Assembly (NCBI GenBank): GCA_948676835.1 | Contig: CAPOZU010000001.1 | Span: forward strand, 62,001 to 126,000 | Direction: 5' to 3' | Length of the DNA: 64,000 bases | From: an uncultured Clostridia bacterium | Lineage (GTDB): Bacteria; Bacillota; Clostridia; TANB77; CAG-508 | Shown here: positions 44,205-53,917 of the stretch, piece by piece | Layout of the letters: every line of letters starts with the position of its first letter | Position numbering within the stretch: position 1 is the first letter of the stretch | Notes under the pieces: generated by a model | The model's database searches: none | The model's input: only the letters and a program-made list of their open reading frames with translations | Told to the model about the DNA's origin: nothing | Translations under genes and position numbers: made by a program

Positions 44205-44229
44205 ATTTTCACATATAATTCACATTATT

Positions 44230-45960
44230 TTATAATATCTTTTTTATTTCTTCATGTCTTTTTACTTTTCCTGTTGTTGTTTTTATCATTTCTTCATCTG
44301 TTACTATTATATCTCTTATATGTTTATATGCTGGCATATTTTTATTTATTTCTGCAATATGTTTTTTCATATGACTATATACATCATCTTTTTGAACATA
44401 TCCCATTATATCTTTTATTGCATCTGTATCATAAACAATTTTTACACAAACATCTAGGTCTCCGTCTTGAGTTGGTTTTCCATAAACCATACTTTCTTTA
44501 ACCCCAGGTATATGATCTATTAATATTTCTAGTTCTTCTGGGAAAATATTTTTACCATTTTTTTGAACTATAACATTTTTCTTTCTTCCAGTTATATATA
44601 AATAACCATTTTCTATATATCCTAAATCACCTGTATGGAACCAATCTCCATCTGAAAATACTTCTTCTGTTGCACTATTATTTTTATAGTATCCAATCAT
44701 TACATTTGGACCCTTTACAACAATTTCACCAATTCCTTTTTCATCCTTATTTTCTATTTTTACTTCTACTGAAGGTAATGGTTTTCCAACAGAACCGACC
44801 TTCATTGCATGATCATTTTCAACTGCAATTACTGGTGAAGTTTCTGTTAATCCATATCCTTGATATACTTGAAGCCCAATACCAGATAAAGATTTTGAAA
44901 GTTCTTCATCCATAGCTGCTGCTCCACTTACTATTAATCTAATATTTCCTCCAAGTGCTTCATGTATATCCTTAAATACCTTTCTTTTTATTTTTATATG
45001 AACTTTATCTAACACATTTGTAACTTTTATCATATTGTTAACAAGTTTTAATTTTCCTTGCTTTTCAACATTTTTCATTATTCTTTTATAAATACTTTCT
45101 AATATTAAAGGAACACATACAAGTACTGTTGGTTTATATTCGCAAAGATTTTGCTGAATATATTTTAAACCATCGCAAAAACACATAAATCCTCCAATAT
45201 ATACAACAACATGATTTATTGTTGATTGAAAAGTATGATGGAATGGAAGAAGTGCAAGCATACCATCATTTTCATCAAATTTTATAACTTTATTTAAATC
45301 CATAACATTAGAACATACATTTTTTTGAGAAAGCATTACTGCTTTTGATATTGAAGTAGTCCCTGAGGTAAATAACATAATAGTCATTTTATCTGGATCA
45401 ATTTTACTATCTAAATGGCTTGTATCTCCGTTCTCTAATAATTCATTTCCTCTTTGTATCATCTTTTTATAAGAAAGAATTCCACCTTTATCTTCTTCAA
45501 AATCAAAGCATATAAATTTTTCAATTGACGATAATTTATTATCTTTAATTTTTTTCATTACCTCTAAATATTTTTCTTCAAAAAATATAGCTTTTGCTTC
45601 ACTACGTTCTGCTAGTGAAATTATTTCATTATCTGGTAGAGATTTATCTAAAGGTACTATAATTTTATCTCCTGTTGTAACAGCATAATATGCTACATTC
45701 CATTCATATCTATCTTTTGCTATTAATGCAACATTCTCATCATTTTTAATTCCTAAATCATTTAAAGCTGTTCCTATACAATCAATTTCATGTTTAAATT
45801 CCTTATAGCTCATTGTATAAAATTCTGGTGTCTCACCCTTTTTATACATTCTTTTCTTGAATTTAAAAGCTGGTCTATCTCCATACAATTCTACTGTTTG
45901 ATTTAACAAATCCTTAAAATCTGTAATTTTTCTTACATTTTCATAATATATTTCCTTCAT
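44230..45960 (-). CDS. long-chain acyl-CoA synthetase-like AMP-binding protein
   Basis: 576 residues. Adenylate-forming motifs: MLFTSGTTSISKAVMLS (phosphate loop, about 195-211), YQGYGLTETSPVIA, WFHTGDLGYIENGYLYITGRKK and a C-terminal TTGKVKRHEEIKK lysine. It activates a fatty acid (or similar carboxylate) to acyl-AMP and then to a thioester. Substrate not inferable. Monocistronic. Confidence 0.9.
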   Translation of the reverse strand: MKEIYYENVRKITDFKDLLNQTVELYGDRPAFKFKKRMYKKGETPEFYTMSYKEFKHEIDCIGTALNDLGIKNDENVALIAKDRYEWNVAYYAVTTGDKIIVPLDKSLPDNEIISLAERSEAKAIFFEEKYLEVMKKIKDNKLSSIEKFICFDFEEDKGGILSYKKMIQRGNELLENGDTSHLDSKIDPDKMTIMLFTSGTTSISKAVMLSQKNVCSNVMDLNKVIKFDENDGMLALLPFHHTFQSTINHVVVYIGGFMCFCDGLKYIQQNLCEYKPTVLVCVPLILESIYKRIMKNVEKQGKLKLVNNMIKVTNVLDKVHIKIKRKVFKDIHEALGGNIRLIVSGAAAMDEELSKSLSGIGLQVYQGYGLTETSPVIAVENDHAMKVGSVGKPLPSVEVKIENKDEKGIGEIVVKGPNVMIGYYKNNSATEEVFSDGDWFHTGDLGYIENGYLYITGRKKNVIVQKNGKNIFPEELEILIDHIPGVKESMVYGKPTQDGDLDVCVKIVYDTDAIKDIMGYVQKDDVYSHMKKHIAEINKNMPAYKHIRDIIVTDEEMIKTTTGKVKRHEEIKKIL

Positions 45961-46032
45961 TTAAATCCTCCAATTAAAATATACATTTTTATTATATACC
46001 TAATGTAAAAAAAATTCTAGTAGAATAAGTGG

Positions 46033-46515
46033 TCAGTTTTTCAATTTATCTTTGCAATCTAAGTATACTCTATTTTCAATCCAATTTTTCTTTTCTTCTA
46101 TATTATTTCTTATCTGACTGGCACTAATTGGAACTATTTGTCTGTCATTATCAACACGTCTATCTATAATATTCATATATTCAGCAACACTTTTTCCATA
46201 TTTTTCGCTACTATAAAAATGTGTTGGTTTTTCATTTTCCATAATCTTTGTTAAATACTTCATTTGAATATTTACACTTTTTTTATCTAAACCATATTGA
46301 GATGGTGGATTATGAGCAAATTTTATTTGAACATTGGGATATTTTTCTTTTATCCATTCAGCTCTCTTTTCAGTATCAACATCTATTACATCTGTATCAT
46401 ATACTACAACAATAAGCTTATCCATTTCTTTTAAGGCTGTTTCTATTAAAAATTCGTGCCCTTTATGAAACGGAGCAAATTTTCCGATTGTAAAACCTAT
46501 TTTTTCATTTTTCAT
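46033..46515 (-). CDS. NadR/NadM-like nucleotidyltransferase
   Basis: 160 residues. The cytidylyltransferase-fold motif GKFAPFHKGH (11-20) and the late ISASQIRNN place it with nicotinamide-nucleotide adenylyltransferase domains of NadR type, though the kinase domain of NadR is absent. May adenylylate NMN; related folds use other substrates. 16 bases after the ABC permease stop, on the same strand. Confidence 0.78.
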   Translation of the reverse strand: MKNEKIGFTIGKFAPFHKGHEFLIETALKEMDKLIVVVYDTDVIDVDTEKRAEWIKEKYPNVQIKFAHNPPSQYGLDKKSVNIQMKYLTKIMENEKPTHFYSSEKYGKSVAEYMNIIDRRVDNDRQIVPISASQIRNNIEEKKNWIENRVYLDCKDKLKN

Positions 46516-46531
46516 ATTTTAATATTCCTCA

Positions 46532-47830
46532 TTATTCATATCTTAATGCATCAATTGGATTCATTTTAGCCGCTTTATTAGCTGGATAATATCCGAAAAA
46601 TACTCCTATAGACATAGAGAATATTAGTGAGACAATTATTCCTGAAACAGAAGGTTTTGCTGGATATCCAAGTAAATTTGAAGCAAGGATTCCTCCACCT
46701 ACTCCTAAAATTACACCAATTGCTCCACCAATTAAACAAATAATCATTGCCTCCACAATAAATTGTGTTCTAATAGAAGCATTTGTAGCTCCAAGTGCTT
46801 TTCTTGTACCAATTTCTCTAGTTCTTTCTGTAATTGAAACAAGCATTATATTCATAACACCAATACCACCAACAACTAAAGCAATTCCTGCAACAATTGA
46901 TATTGCAAGTGTTATTGTAGAAAGCATATCTGTAAGCATTGTAACCATTGATCCCATAGTAATAGCTTCTATTTCATAATTTCTATTTGCTCTATAATAT
47001 GGTTCAAAAAAAGCTTCAACCTTTTTGGCTAATATATCAGCATCTGTACCAACAGTTGTTATAATTTGAAAATTAGTATACCCATTAGTTTCATGAGTAA
47101 AATTCATTGCAGATTTTAATGGAACATATAAATCTGTTGCACTACTATCTCCAGACATATTCATTCCCATCATTGCCATGCCTTGATTTTTATAAACACC
47201 TATAATGGTATATGTCTGTATCTTACCATCAATATTAACTTCTATATCTTTTCCAAGTGCTTTGTTTACATCTTCATCAAATAAATTCTTTACCACTTTA
47301 TCTGAAACAATTGTTACATTTCTCATCTCTGTGTAATCAGATTCTGAAAACATTTTTCCACCAAGCATTTCTAATTTATTGGTTACAAAATATCCAACAC
47401 TATTTCCATATAAAGTAATGTTTGCTGATTTATTTCCAAGATTTGCTGTTCCTCTTCCTGCCCAATATTGAGCATTAATTGCATAAATATCATTTGGAAA
47501 TTTATCTATCATTTCTTTTATCATTTCTTCAGTTATGTAATCACTTTCATGTAAATCCATACTATCATTTGAAATTGTACCAAATTTAGCTCCATCTATT
47601 TTTCTACTTTCTTCTTCAGATACTTTTCTGGAATTTAGCATTACATATACATCGTTTGCACCCATTGATTGCATATTTTCTGAAACAGAAAGTGTTAAAG
47701 AATCACCAACTGTTATAATTGCAATAACAGAACCTATACCAATTATAATTCCAAGCATTGTAAGAAGTGCTCTCATTTTATTTGAAAGAAGGCTATTTAT
47801 AGCAAGAATAATATTTTCTATTAGAAGCAT
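46532..47830 (-). CDS. MacB-type ABC transporter permease
   Basis: 432 residues. One N-terminal helix (about 10-40, NSLLSNKMRALLTMLGIIIG), a large outer MacB_PCD-like domain (50-300), then three C-terminal helices with VVGGIGVMNIMLVSITERTR and TREIGTRKALGA, the FtsX/MacB core. Exports peptides or envelope substrates driven by conformational change. Start overlaps the last base of the ATPase stop. Confidence 0.92.
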   Translation of the reverse strand: MLLIENIILAINSLLSNKMRALLTMLGIIIGIGSVIAIITVGDSLTLSVSENMQSMGANDVYVMLNSRKVSEEESRKIDGAKFGTISNDSMDLHESDYITEEMIKEMIDKFPNDIYAINAQYWAGRGTANLGNKSANITLYGNSVGYFVTNKLEMLGGKMFSESDYTEMRNVTIVSDKVVKNLFDEDVNKALGKDIEVNIDGKIQTYTIIGVYKNQGMAMMGMNMSGDSSATDLYVPLKSAMNFTHETNGYTNFQIITTVGTDADILAKKVEAFFEPYYRANRNYEIEAITMGSMVTMLTDMLSTITLAISIVAGIALVVGGIGVMNIMLVSITERTREIGTRKALGATNASIRTQFIVEAMIICLIGGAIGVILGVGGGILASNLLGYPAKPSVSGIIVSLIFSMSIGVFFGYYPANKAAKMNPIDALRYE

Positions 47831-48621
47831 TATTTTTCGCCTCCTTCTTCATTATTTTCATTTTCTATATTACTTTCATCGTTTGCATTCATTAATTCCC
47901 TATTTCTAGTGATATTTTTTTCTTTATCATCAAGGTTATTTTTTACATTAATTATTTTTCCATCTCTTATTGAAATAATTCTATCAGTTTCACCTGCTAA
48001 TTCATTTGAGTGAGTAATTAATATTATTGTCTTATTTTTTTCTCTATTTAATTTATGAAATAAATCCATAACTAATCTACCAGTTTTAGAATCTAATGCA
48101 CCTGTTGGTTCATCTGCAAGAATAATTGCAGGATCATTTGCCATCGCTCTTGCAATAGCAACTCTTTGTTTTTGGCCACCAGATAGTTCTTCTGGTAAAT
48201 GTTTTGCTCTATCTCCCATTTCAACTAATTCTAAAAGTTCCTTAGCTCTTTTTACTCTTTCTGTTCTTTCCATTCCAGCATATAACATTGGTAATTCTAT
48301 ATTTTTTAAAGCATTTGTTTTTGAAATTAGATTATATGTTTGAAAAACAAAACCTATTTTTTGATTTCTTATATTAGATAATTCAGATTCTTCCGCTTCA
48401 CCAACATCTATTCCATCTAAAATATATGTTCCTGAAGTTGGCCTATCTAAAACTCCTATTGTATTCATTAATGTTGATTTACCAGAACCAGAAGGTCCAA
48501 CAATAGAAACAAATTCTCCTTCTTCTACTTCTAATGATATTCCATGAAGAATTTCAAGTTCATTTGGCTGACCAACATAAAACTTTTTTACTATATTTTC
48601 TAATTTTATAATTGAACTCAT
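47830..48621 (-). CDS. MacB-type ABC transporter ATPase
   Basis: 263 residues. Walker A GPSGSGKST (42-50), signature LSGGQKQRVAIARAMA, Walker B ILADEPTGALDS and H-loop ITHS; belongs to the LolD/MacB group. A polar Asn/Glu-rich tail (about 225-263) extends beyond the usual end. Middle gene of the adaptor-ATPase-permease operon. Confidence 0.95.
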   Translation of the reverse strand: MSSIIKLENIVKKFYVGQPNELEILHGISLEVEEGEFVSIVGPSGSGKSTLMNTIGVLDRPTSGTYILDGIDVGEAEESELSNIRNQKIGFVFQTYNLISKTNALKNIELPMLYAGMERTERVKRAKELLELVEMGDRAKHLPEELSGGQKQRVAIARAMANDPAIILADEPTGALDSKTGRLVMDLFHKLNREKNKTIILITHSNELAGETDRIISIRDGKIINVKNNLDDKEKNITRNRELMNANDESNIENENNEEGGEK

Positions 48622-48633
48622 TTTTGTTCCTTT

Positions 48634-50340
48634 CTACATTCCTGCGTCTGCACCCATCATTTCAAGTAATTCTTTCATTGAATCCCCTGCTTCTACTTTT
48701 GGTAAAACAACTCTCATATCAGATTTTAATTTATCTGATTTTATTTCAGCATAATAAGAACCTTCTATACCTTTTATAACATCTAGTTCTTCTTTGTTTT
48801 CTCCTGTTTCGTCTTTGGCAATTTCTATATAATTAGTACCATCTTCTCTTTCATATATTGCATTATATGGTACTGACCAAACATTTTCTTCCATCTCAGT
48901 AATTATACTTAATTTAGCATTCATACCTAAACGTAATCTATCATTTTGACTATCTAAAGAAATTTCTATTTTATATGTAGCACTTCCTCCAGTAGTTGTT
49001 GTTGTCATTCCAGCCATTGCAGTATTGTTAGTAGCACTAGAAGCAACATATGTTATTCTTCCTTCTAATTCTTCTTCTCTAGTTGCATCTGTTTTTATTA
49101 GTACTTTCATTCCAACTTCTACATCAGGTATATCATACTCATCAATTTCTGCTTCTATAATAAATTCTTCTGTTCCTTCTATAGTTGCAATTGTTGTTCC
49201 TGTGTATAAATCACCTTTTTTTACATTAACTTCTGTAATAGTACCAGCAACAGTTGCCTTAACTATTCCATTTTCAATTTGATCTTTATATGCATTTATT
49301 TGAGTTCTACCTGCAAGAGAGCTTGAATTTGCAGCAAGTTGAGAATTTGTTAAATTATCTCTCATTGATGCTATAGTACTATCTGATGTAGAAACTACAC
49401 TATTATGTGCTGTTACCATTTTATCGTAAGTTGTTTTTAATTGTGATATTGTTGGCTCTACTTGAGCTTTTTGTGCTTCTAGACTTGCAATTTCAGTTGT
49501 TAACGAATTATATTTACTTTGAACACCATTAGCTGAATTATAACTTGATTCAGCAGTATCTAATAGACTTTTTGCATTATCCATATTTACTTTTCTTGAG
49601 TTAACTTCTATTGTTAATTCTATTATTTTACTATCTATAGTAGTATCTGTAGAATTTTGATTTTTAAGCGCTTTTAAATACTCAAGTTCATTGTTTTTTG
49701 ATAGATATTCATTATTTGCTTGAGTAAAAGCTAATTTTTTAGCTTCGTAATCAGCTTTCAAAGCTTGATATTCATTTAAAACTTGACCATTTACTTGTGC
49801 ATAGTTTTTTAATTCATTTTGTTTTTGATTTAAGTTTGAATTTATATTATTTAATTGATTTATAGCATCATCATAAGCATTTTTTGCATTATTTAAGTCC
49901 TTTTGACTACTTGAAATTTGTGTATCCTTATTTGCAATTGCATCATTTAAGCTTCTTTGAGCAGATTGAACACCAAGATTTGCTTGCGCCTCACTATTAT
50001 TTTGGCTTGCTTGTGCAATACTTAAATTTTCTTGAATAGTTGATGTATCAAATGTGCAAATTACATCCCCAACATTTACTTTATCACCTTTTTTCACATT
50101 TACTGATTTTATTTCTGAACCAGTAAGTGTTGCAACTACGTTTTTAGTATTACTAGAATTTATTGTTCCTGTTGCACTTATACTTTTGGCAATTGTTCTT
50201 TTTTCAATTGTTTCAATTTCAACTTTTGTAACATCTTCTTGATTATTCTTATTAAAATTTGAATAAATAGCTATAGCTAAAATAACTAATATTACAGCAA
50301 TCACTATTTTCTTTTTTGTAATTTTTTTCTTCTTTTTCAT
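48634..50340 (-). CDS. HlyD/MacA-like membrane fusion protein (adaptor)
   Basis: 568 residues, longer than typical MacA. One N-terminal helix (about 9-27), a lipoyl-like half-motif with VNVGDVICTFD, a long Asn/Gln/Ser-rich coiled coil (about 105-330), the second lipoyl half KATVAGTITEVNVKKGDLYT, and beta-barrel segments (NDRLRLGMNAKLSI). In Gram-positive bacteria it works with the ATPase and permease that follow as an export or peptide-resistance system. First gene of the operon. Confidence 0.9.
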   Translation of the reverse strand: MKKKKKITKKKIVIAVILVILAIAIYSNFNKNNQEDVTKVEIETIEKRTIAKSISATGTINSSNTKNVVATLTGSEIKSVNVKKGDKVNVGDVICTFDTSTIQENLSIAQASQNNSEAQANLGVQSAQRSLNDAIANKDTQISSSQKDLNNAKNAYDDAINQLNNINSNLNQKQNELKNYAQVNGQVLNEYQALKADYEAKKLAFTQANNEYLSKNNELEYLKALKNQNSTDTTIDSKIIELTIEVNSRKVNMDNAKSLLDTAESSYNSANGVQSKYNSLTTEIASLEAQKAQVEPTISQLKTTYDKMVTAHNSVVSTSDSTIASMRDNLTNSQLAANSSSLAGRTQINAYKDQIENGIVKATVAGTITEVNVKKGDLYTGTTIATIEGTEEFIIEAEIDEYDIPDVEVGMKVLIKTDATREEELEGRITYVASSATNNTAMAGMTTTTTGGSATYKIEISLDSQNDRLRLGMNAKLSIITEMEENVWSVPYNAIYEREDGTNYIEIAKDETGENKEELDVIKGIEGSYYAEIKSDKLKSDMRVVLPKVEAGDSMKELLEMMGADAGM

Positions 50341-50520
50341 AACTAATTCTCCTTTAAAACTTTGTAATTATATCATATTTATAGTCAAAAATCCACTTAA
50401 TTAGTGCAAATTTTATAATAGAAAAAATTAATATTTTATTAATATCTCTATTTACATTACATTATTTCATTTTTGTAACATAATTTTAACACTTTTGTTA
50501 TATTTGTTTTTCAAATATTA

Positions 50521-50529
50521 TGTTATAAT
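50521..50529 (+). promoter_or_regulatory. extended -10 element before the orphan gene at 50606
   Basis: TGTTATAAT with no convincing -35; about 77 bases before the ATG. Confidence 0.4.
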
Positions 50530-50605
50530 TACTTTATTGTAACAGATCAATAATATATCTATGTTTTTGAACAAATCAATTTATTGATTTTAAGGGGGAT
50601 TTAAA

Positions 50606-52249
50606 ATGCTAGACATGCCTACATTAAAATTTGACAAAAGTATAAAATACTTAGAGTCACAAATTAATATTCAAAAAAATAATAAAAATCTAATTCTAGA
50701 TATAATTTCAAATATTGGATTAATTTTAAATACATCTTCTAAAAATGACAATACTAAATTGCAATCTGTTCTAGATAAAGCAAATAATTTTTTGCAAAAT
50801 ATTTCAAATAATATAACAAATCTAGAACAATTAAATATAGAAATTTCTAATATAACAGCTGATTTAAATGAAATTGTGTCTTCAAAATCAAAATCTACAA
50901 AAACAAAAGAATATTATATTGCTGCTTTTTCTAATATAAAAAATAATATTATTCAATATACACAAAATTTCCAAGAACTTGAAAATAAATTAGATATTGA
51001 TAATAATGCATTTAATGACTTTATAAAAGATAACGATTTTAAATATACATTTAATACCGTAAATAATGAAACTGAAAACACATATGAACTTGCAAGTTTT
51101 TCTATTAATAATGAATCTACTTCTATATCTGCTGATATTGAGAATAAAGAGCTAAGTGAAGATGATATTATTGATAATGGTATTGAGGAAGCTATTGCTG
51201 AAAATGAAAAAAATGCTGAAGTAGAAGCTTCTATTCAAGAAGAAACAACTTCTTCTGAAGTTAGCACTGAAAGCACTAAAGAAATTAATACTACTAATAC
51301 TATTGAAGAAGTAAATTCAGCTGAAGAAATTCTTATAGATGCTTCAAACAATATTGAGGAAACAAATTCTACCGAAGACGTTATTGAAGAAACTTTAGAT
51401 AACAGTGAAGAAACAGATTCTACCGAAGACGTTATTGAAGAAACTTTAGATAACAGTGAAGAAGCAGATTCTACCGAAGACGTTATTGAAGAAACTTTAG
51501 ATAACAGTGAAGAAGCAGATTCTACCAAAGGTGCTGTTGATGAGACTTCTGATAATATCGAAGAAACAGATATTGATAAATTTTTTGACGAAGATTTTGA
51601 TTATGATTCTGATGATGTCATTGATAATATCATTATTGAAAATAACGAAGGAGAAGTAAATTCTGTTGAAGAAAAAAACGATATAAATTCAAATCTAAAT
51701 GTAATATTAAATGACTTATTTGATGAAAATGCATCTAATATAAAATCAGAAAAAGAAACTCACATTACTTCAATAGAAAATCCAAAAACTGAAATTACTA
51801 AGCCATCTATTGACGAAATAATAAAGAAAATAGAAAGTGCTACAGAAAAAAATAAAACATTATTAATATCTGAAAAAACAAATAAGATATACTTACCATA
51901 CAGAATTTCTGAATTACAAAACTATATGGATTATTATCCAAATGAATATAAAAATCTGTCAGATGTTGTTGAACAAGAATTTATTATAAATTTGGATACA
52001 TTTATAAAACATCCTTCACAAACTAGATTTTCAGAAACATATAATTTAGTAAGAAACCGTTCTGGTAAATCTAGACTAAAAGCATTATCATATGCCTTAA
52101 AATTAAGAAATAATGGAAATATTAATCCAGCAATTATAGCTGCTTGCAAAAATGAATATGAATTACATTGCTACTTATATTGCCTAGAGCAAAATAAAAC
52201 AGAAGCATTTAAGTTTTTCAATATTATATATGATATAAGCTTATATTAA
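50606..52249 (+). CDS. orphan protein with acidic tandem repeats, function unknown
   Basis: 547 residues, AAGGGGGA site before the ATG. No signal peptide. N-terminal part (1-130) is helical and rich in Asn/Lys/Ile, likely coiled coil (SIKYLESQINIQKNNKNL). A long acidic region (150-390) carries five 17-residue repeats of the type DSTEDVIEETLDNSEEA. The C-terminal domain (about 400-547) is folded-looking and basic, with LPYRISELQNYMDYYPNEYK and SLRKALSYALK-like helices. I know no family. It neighbours spoIVA across a shared terminator, so a sporulation role is possible but unsupported. Confidence 0.78.
   Translation: MLDMPTLKFDKSIKYLESQINIQKNNKNLILDIISNIGLILNTSSKNDNTKLQSVLDKANNFLQNISNNITNLEQLNIEISNITADLNEIVSSKSKSTKTKEYYIAAFSNIKNNIIQYTQNFQELENKLDIDNNAFNDFIKDNDFKYTFNTVNNETENTYELASFSINNESTSISADIENKELSEDDIIDNGIEEAIAENEKNAEVEASIQEETTSSEVSTESTKEINTTNTIEEVNSAEEILIDASNNIEETNSTEDVIEETLDNSEETDSTEDVIEETLDNSEEADSTEDVIEETLDNSEEADSTKGAVDETSDNIEETDIDKFFDEDFDYDSDDVIDNIIIENNEGEVNSVEEKNDINSNLNVILNDLFDENASNIKSEKETHITSIENPKTEITKPSIDEIIKKIESATEKNKTLLISEKTNKIYLPYRISELQNYMDYYPNEYKNLSDVVEQEFIINLDTFIKHPSQTRFSETYNLVRNRSGKSRLKALSYALKLRNNGNINPAIIAACKNEYELHCYLYCLEQNKTEAFKFFNIIYDISLY
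51314..51568 (+). repeat. five tandem 51-bp repeats in the orphan acidic protein
   Basis: Units at 51314, 51365, 51416, 51467 and 51518, each 51 bp. The middle three are nearly identical, including synonymous positions (CTACCGAAGACGTTATTGAA); the outer two are degenerate. Recent slippage or unequal crossing over is likely. Confidence 0.92.
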
Positions 52250-52256
52250 AAAGAAA

Positions 52257-52279
52257 TCCCCTCTAAATATTAGAGGGGA
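52257..52279. terminator. bidirectional terminator between the orphan gene and spoIVA
   Basis: 10-bp stem (52257-52266 with 52270-52279), loop ATA, T-rich tail on the plus strand. The two genes converge here. Confidence 0.88.
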
Positions 52280-52288
52280 AATTTTATT

Positions 52289-53767
52289 TTATAGAATTAT
52301 GCAAATTAGTCCTCCACTACCTTCATTAACAATTCTTTCTAATGTTTCTTGTAGCTTCATTTGTGCTTCTTCTGGCATCTTAGCTAATTTATTTTGTAAT
52401 CCTTCATTAATCAACTCATGCAAACTCTTTCCAAAAATATTAGAATTCCATATTTCTTTAGGATCATTTTCGAATCCAGAAAGTAAATATTTCACTAAAT
52501 CTTCTGATTGTTTTTCACTACCAACTATAGGAGATATTTCTGTTTCTGTATTTATTTTTATCATATGAATTGATGGTGCTTTAGCTTTTAGTTTTACACC
52601 ATATTTTGATCCTTGTTTCACAATCTCAGGCTCATCTAAAATTAAATCTTCTATTCCTGGAGTAACAATTCCATACCCTTTTTGATTAACTTCATGTATT
52701 GCATAAGACATCTTATCATATTCTGTTTTAATTTTTGCAAAGTTTGATATACAAGAGAAAAGCTCTCCCTCATTTTTTATATCAACTCCTGTAATTTTTG
52801 TTAACATATTATAAAATAATGATTCATTTAATTCAGCTTTTACACTTACTACTCCTCTTCCCAAATCAATTTCCTCAATATATGATTTTTTTATTTCATC
52901 ACTATTTTCTAAATTCAAATAACATTCATTAACATCTTTTAGTCTTTTTGTATTTTCAAATGTTTTTTTAACTGTATTAAATAAAGAAACTTTCAATTCA
53001 TTATCTAAATCTAATCCATCTATCCATCTAGGGAATTTTACTTCTATATTTTCTATCATAAATTCATATAATAATTTTGAAAAAATCAAATTTATATCAT
53101 CTAAATTTAGATTTAAACAATTAATCGGAACCACTGTTGTACCATATTTATTTGACAAATCATTAGCCATATTAATACTATATGGATCATTTGGATTTTG
53201 ACAATTCATAAGCATTATAAATGGTTTATTTAATTCTTGCAGTTCTCTTACAACTCTTTCTTCAGCCAAAACATAATCTTCTCTTGGAATATCTGTAATT
53301 GTACCATCTGTTGTTATAATAATTCCCACAGTTGAATGTTCTACAATTACTTTTTTAGTTCCAAGTTCTGCTGCTGTTTCAAAGGGAATTTCATTTTCAG
53401 ACCATGGTGTTTTTACCATTCTTGGTAAATCATCTTCTAAATAACCAATTGCATTATTAACTAAATATCCTACACAATCTACTAATCTAGTTTTCATTTT
53501 AACATTTCCATTTAAGCTAATTTCTACAGCTTCATTTGGAATAAATTTAGGCTCTGTTGTCATTATTGTTCTTCCACTTGCACTTTGTGGAAGTTCATCA
53601 ATAGCCCTTTCTTTTTTATATTCATTATCAATATTAGGCAAAACCAATAATTCCATAAATTTCTTTATAAAAGTTGATTTTCCAGTTCTTACTGGTCCAA
53701 CTACTCCTATGTAAATGTCTCCATCAGTTCTTTGAGCTATATCTTGATATATTTCAAAATTCTCCAT
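52289..53767 (-). CDS. spoIVA: stage IV sporulation protein A
   Basis: 492 residues, standard length. Walker A GPVRTGKST (24-32) in the N-terminal TRAFAC-type ATPase domain, a KPFIMLMNCQNPNDPYS segment, and the conserved C-terminal end (INEGLQNKLAKMPEEAQMKL, then GSGGLICIIL) used for coat attachment. It polymerises with ATP on the forespore surface to form the coat base. I could not see a convincing sigma-E promoter upstream. This gene is the clearest sign that the organism makes endospores. Confidence 0.97.
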   Translation of the reverse strand: MENFEIYQDIAQRTDGDIYIGVVGPVRTGKSTFIKKFMELLVLPNIDNEYKKERAIDELPQSASGRTIMTTEPKFIPNEAVEISLNGNVKMKTRLVDCVGYLVNNAIGYLEDDLPRMVKTPWSENEIPFETAAELGTKKVIVEHSTVGIIITTDGTITDIPREDYVLAEERVVRELQELNKPFIMLMNCQNPNDPYSINMANDLSNKYGTTVVPINCLNLNLDDINLIFSKLLYEFMIENIEVKFPRWIDGLDLDNELKVSLFNTVKKTFENTKRLKDVNECYLNLENSDEIKKSYIEEIDLGRGVVSVKAELNESLFYNMLTKITGVDIKNEGELFSCISNFAKIKTEYDKMSYAIHEVNQKGYGIVTPGIEDLILDEPEIVKQGSKYGVKLKAKAPSIHMIKINTETEISPIVGSEKQSEDLVKYLLSGFENDPKEIWNSNIFGKSLHELINEGLQNKLAKMPEEAQMKLQETLERIVNEGSGGLICIIL

Positions 53768-53890
53768 AAAAAATATCCTCCTATAAATTTGTACACATCA
53801 TCTTTTACTAATTTATATTTGGATATTTAAAATTTATGACTATTTATTTCACAAAAAGTTTAGATTTTATCTGTTACAGTTTGTGAACTC

Positions 53891-53914
53891 CTATATTTAT
53901 AATAATAAATATAG
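53891..53914 (-). terminator. AT-rich hairpin after the pseudopilin-like gene
   Basis: 9-bp stem (53891-53899 with 53906-53914) with a 6-nt loop, immediately after the stop at 53918. All A-T except the ends, so a weak terminator. Confidence 0.45.
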
Positions 53915-53917
53915 AAA

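Noticed and set aside
51235..51528. 97-residue frame on the opposite strand of the acidic repeats
   Set aside because: It exists only because the repeat has no stops in that frame; there is no ribosome site and its composition mirrors the repeat.
51314..51568. CRISPR-like periodic repeats
   Set aside because: The repeats are directly tandem without spacers and encode a protein repeat in frame.
53768..53890. Sigma-E-type promoter for spoIVA
   Set aside because: Only loose matches to the -35 and -10 boxes with unsuitable spacing.
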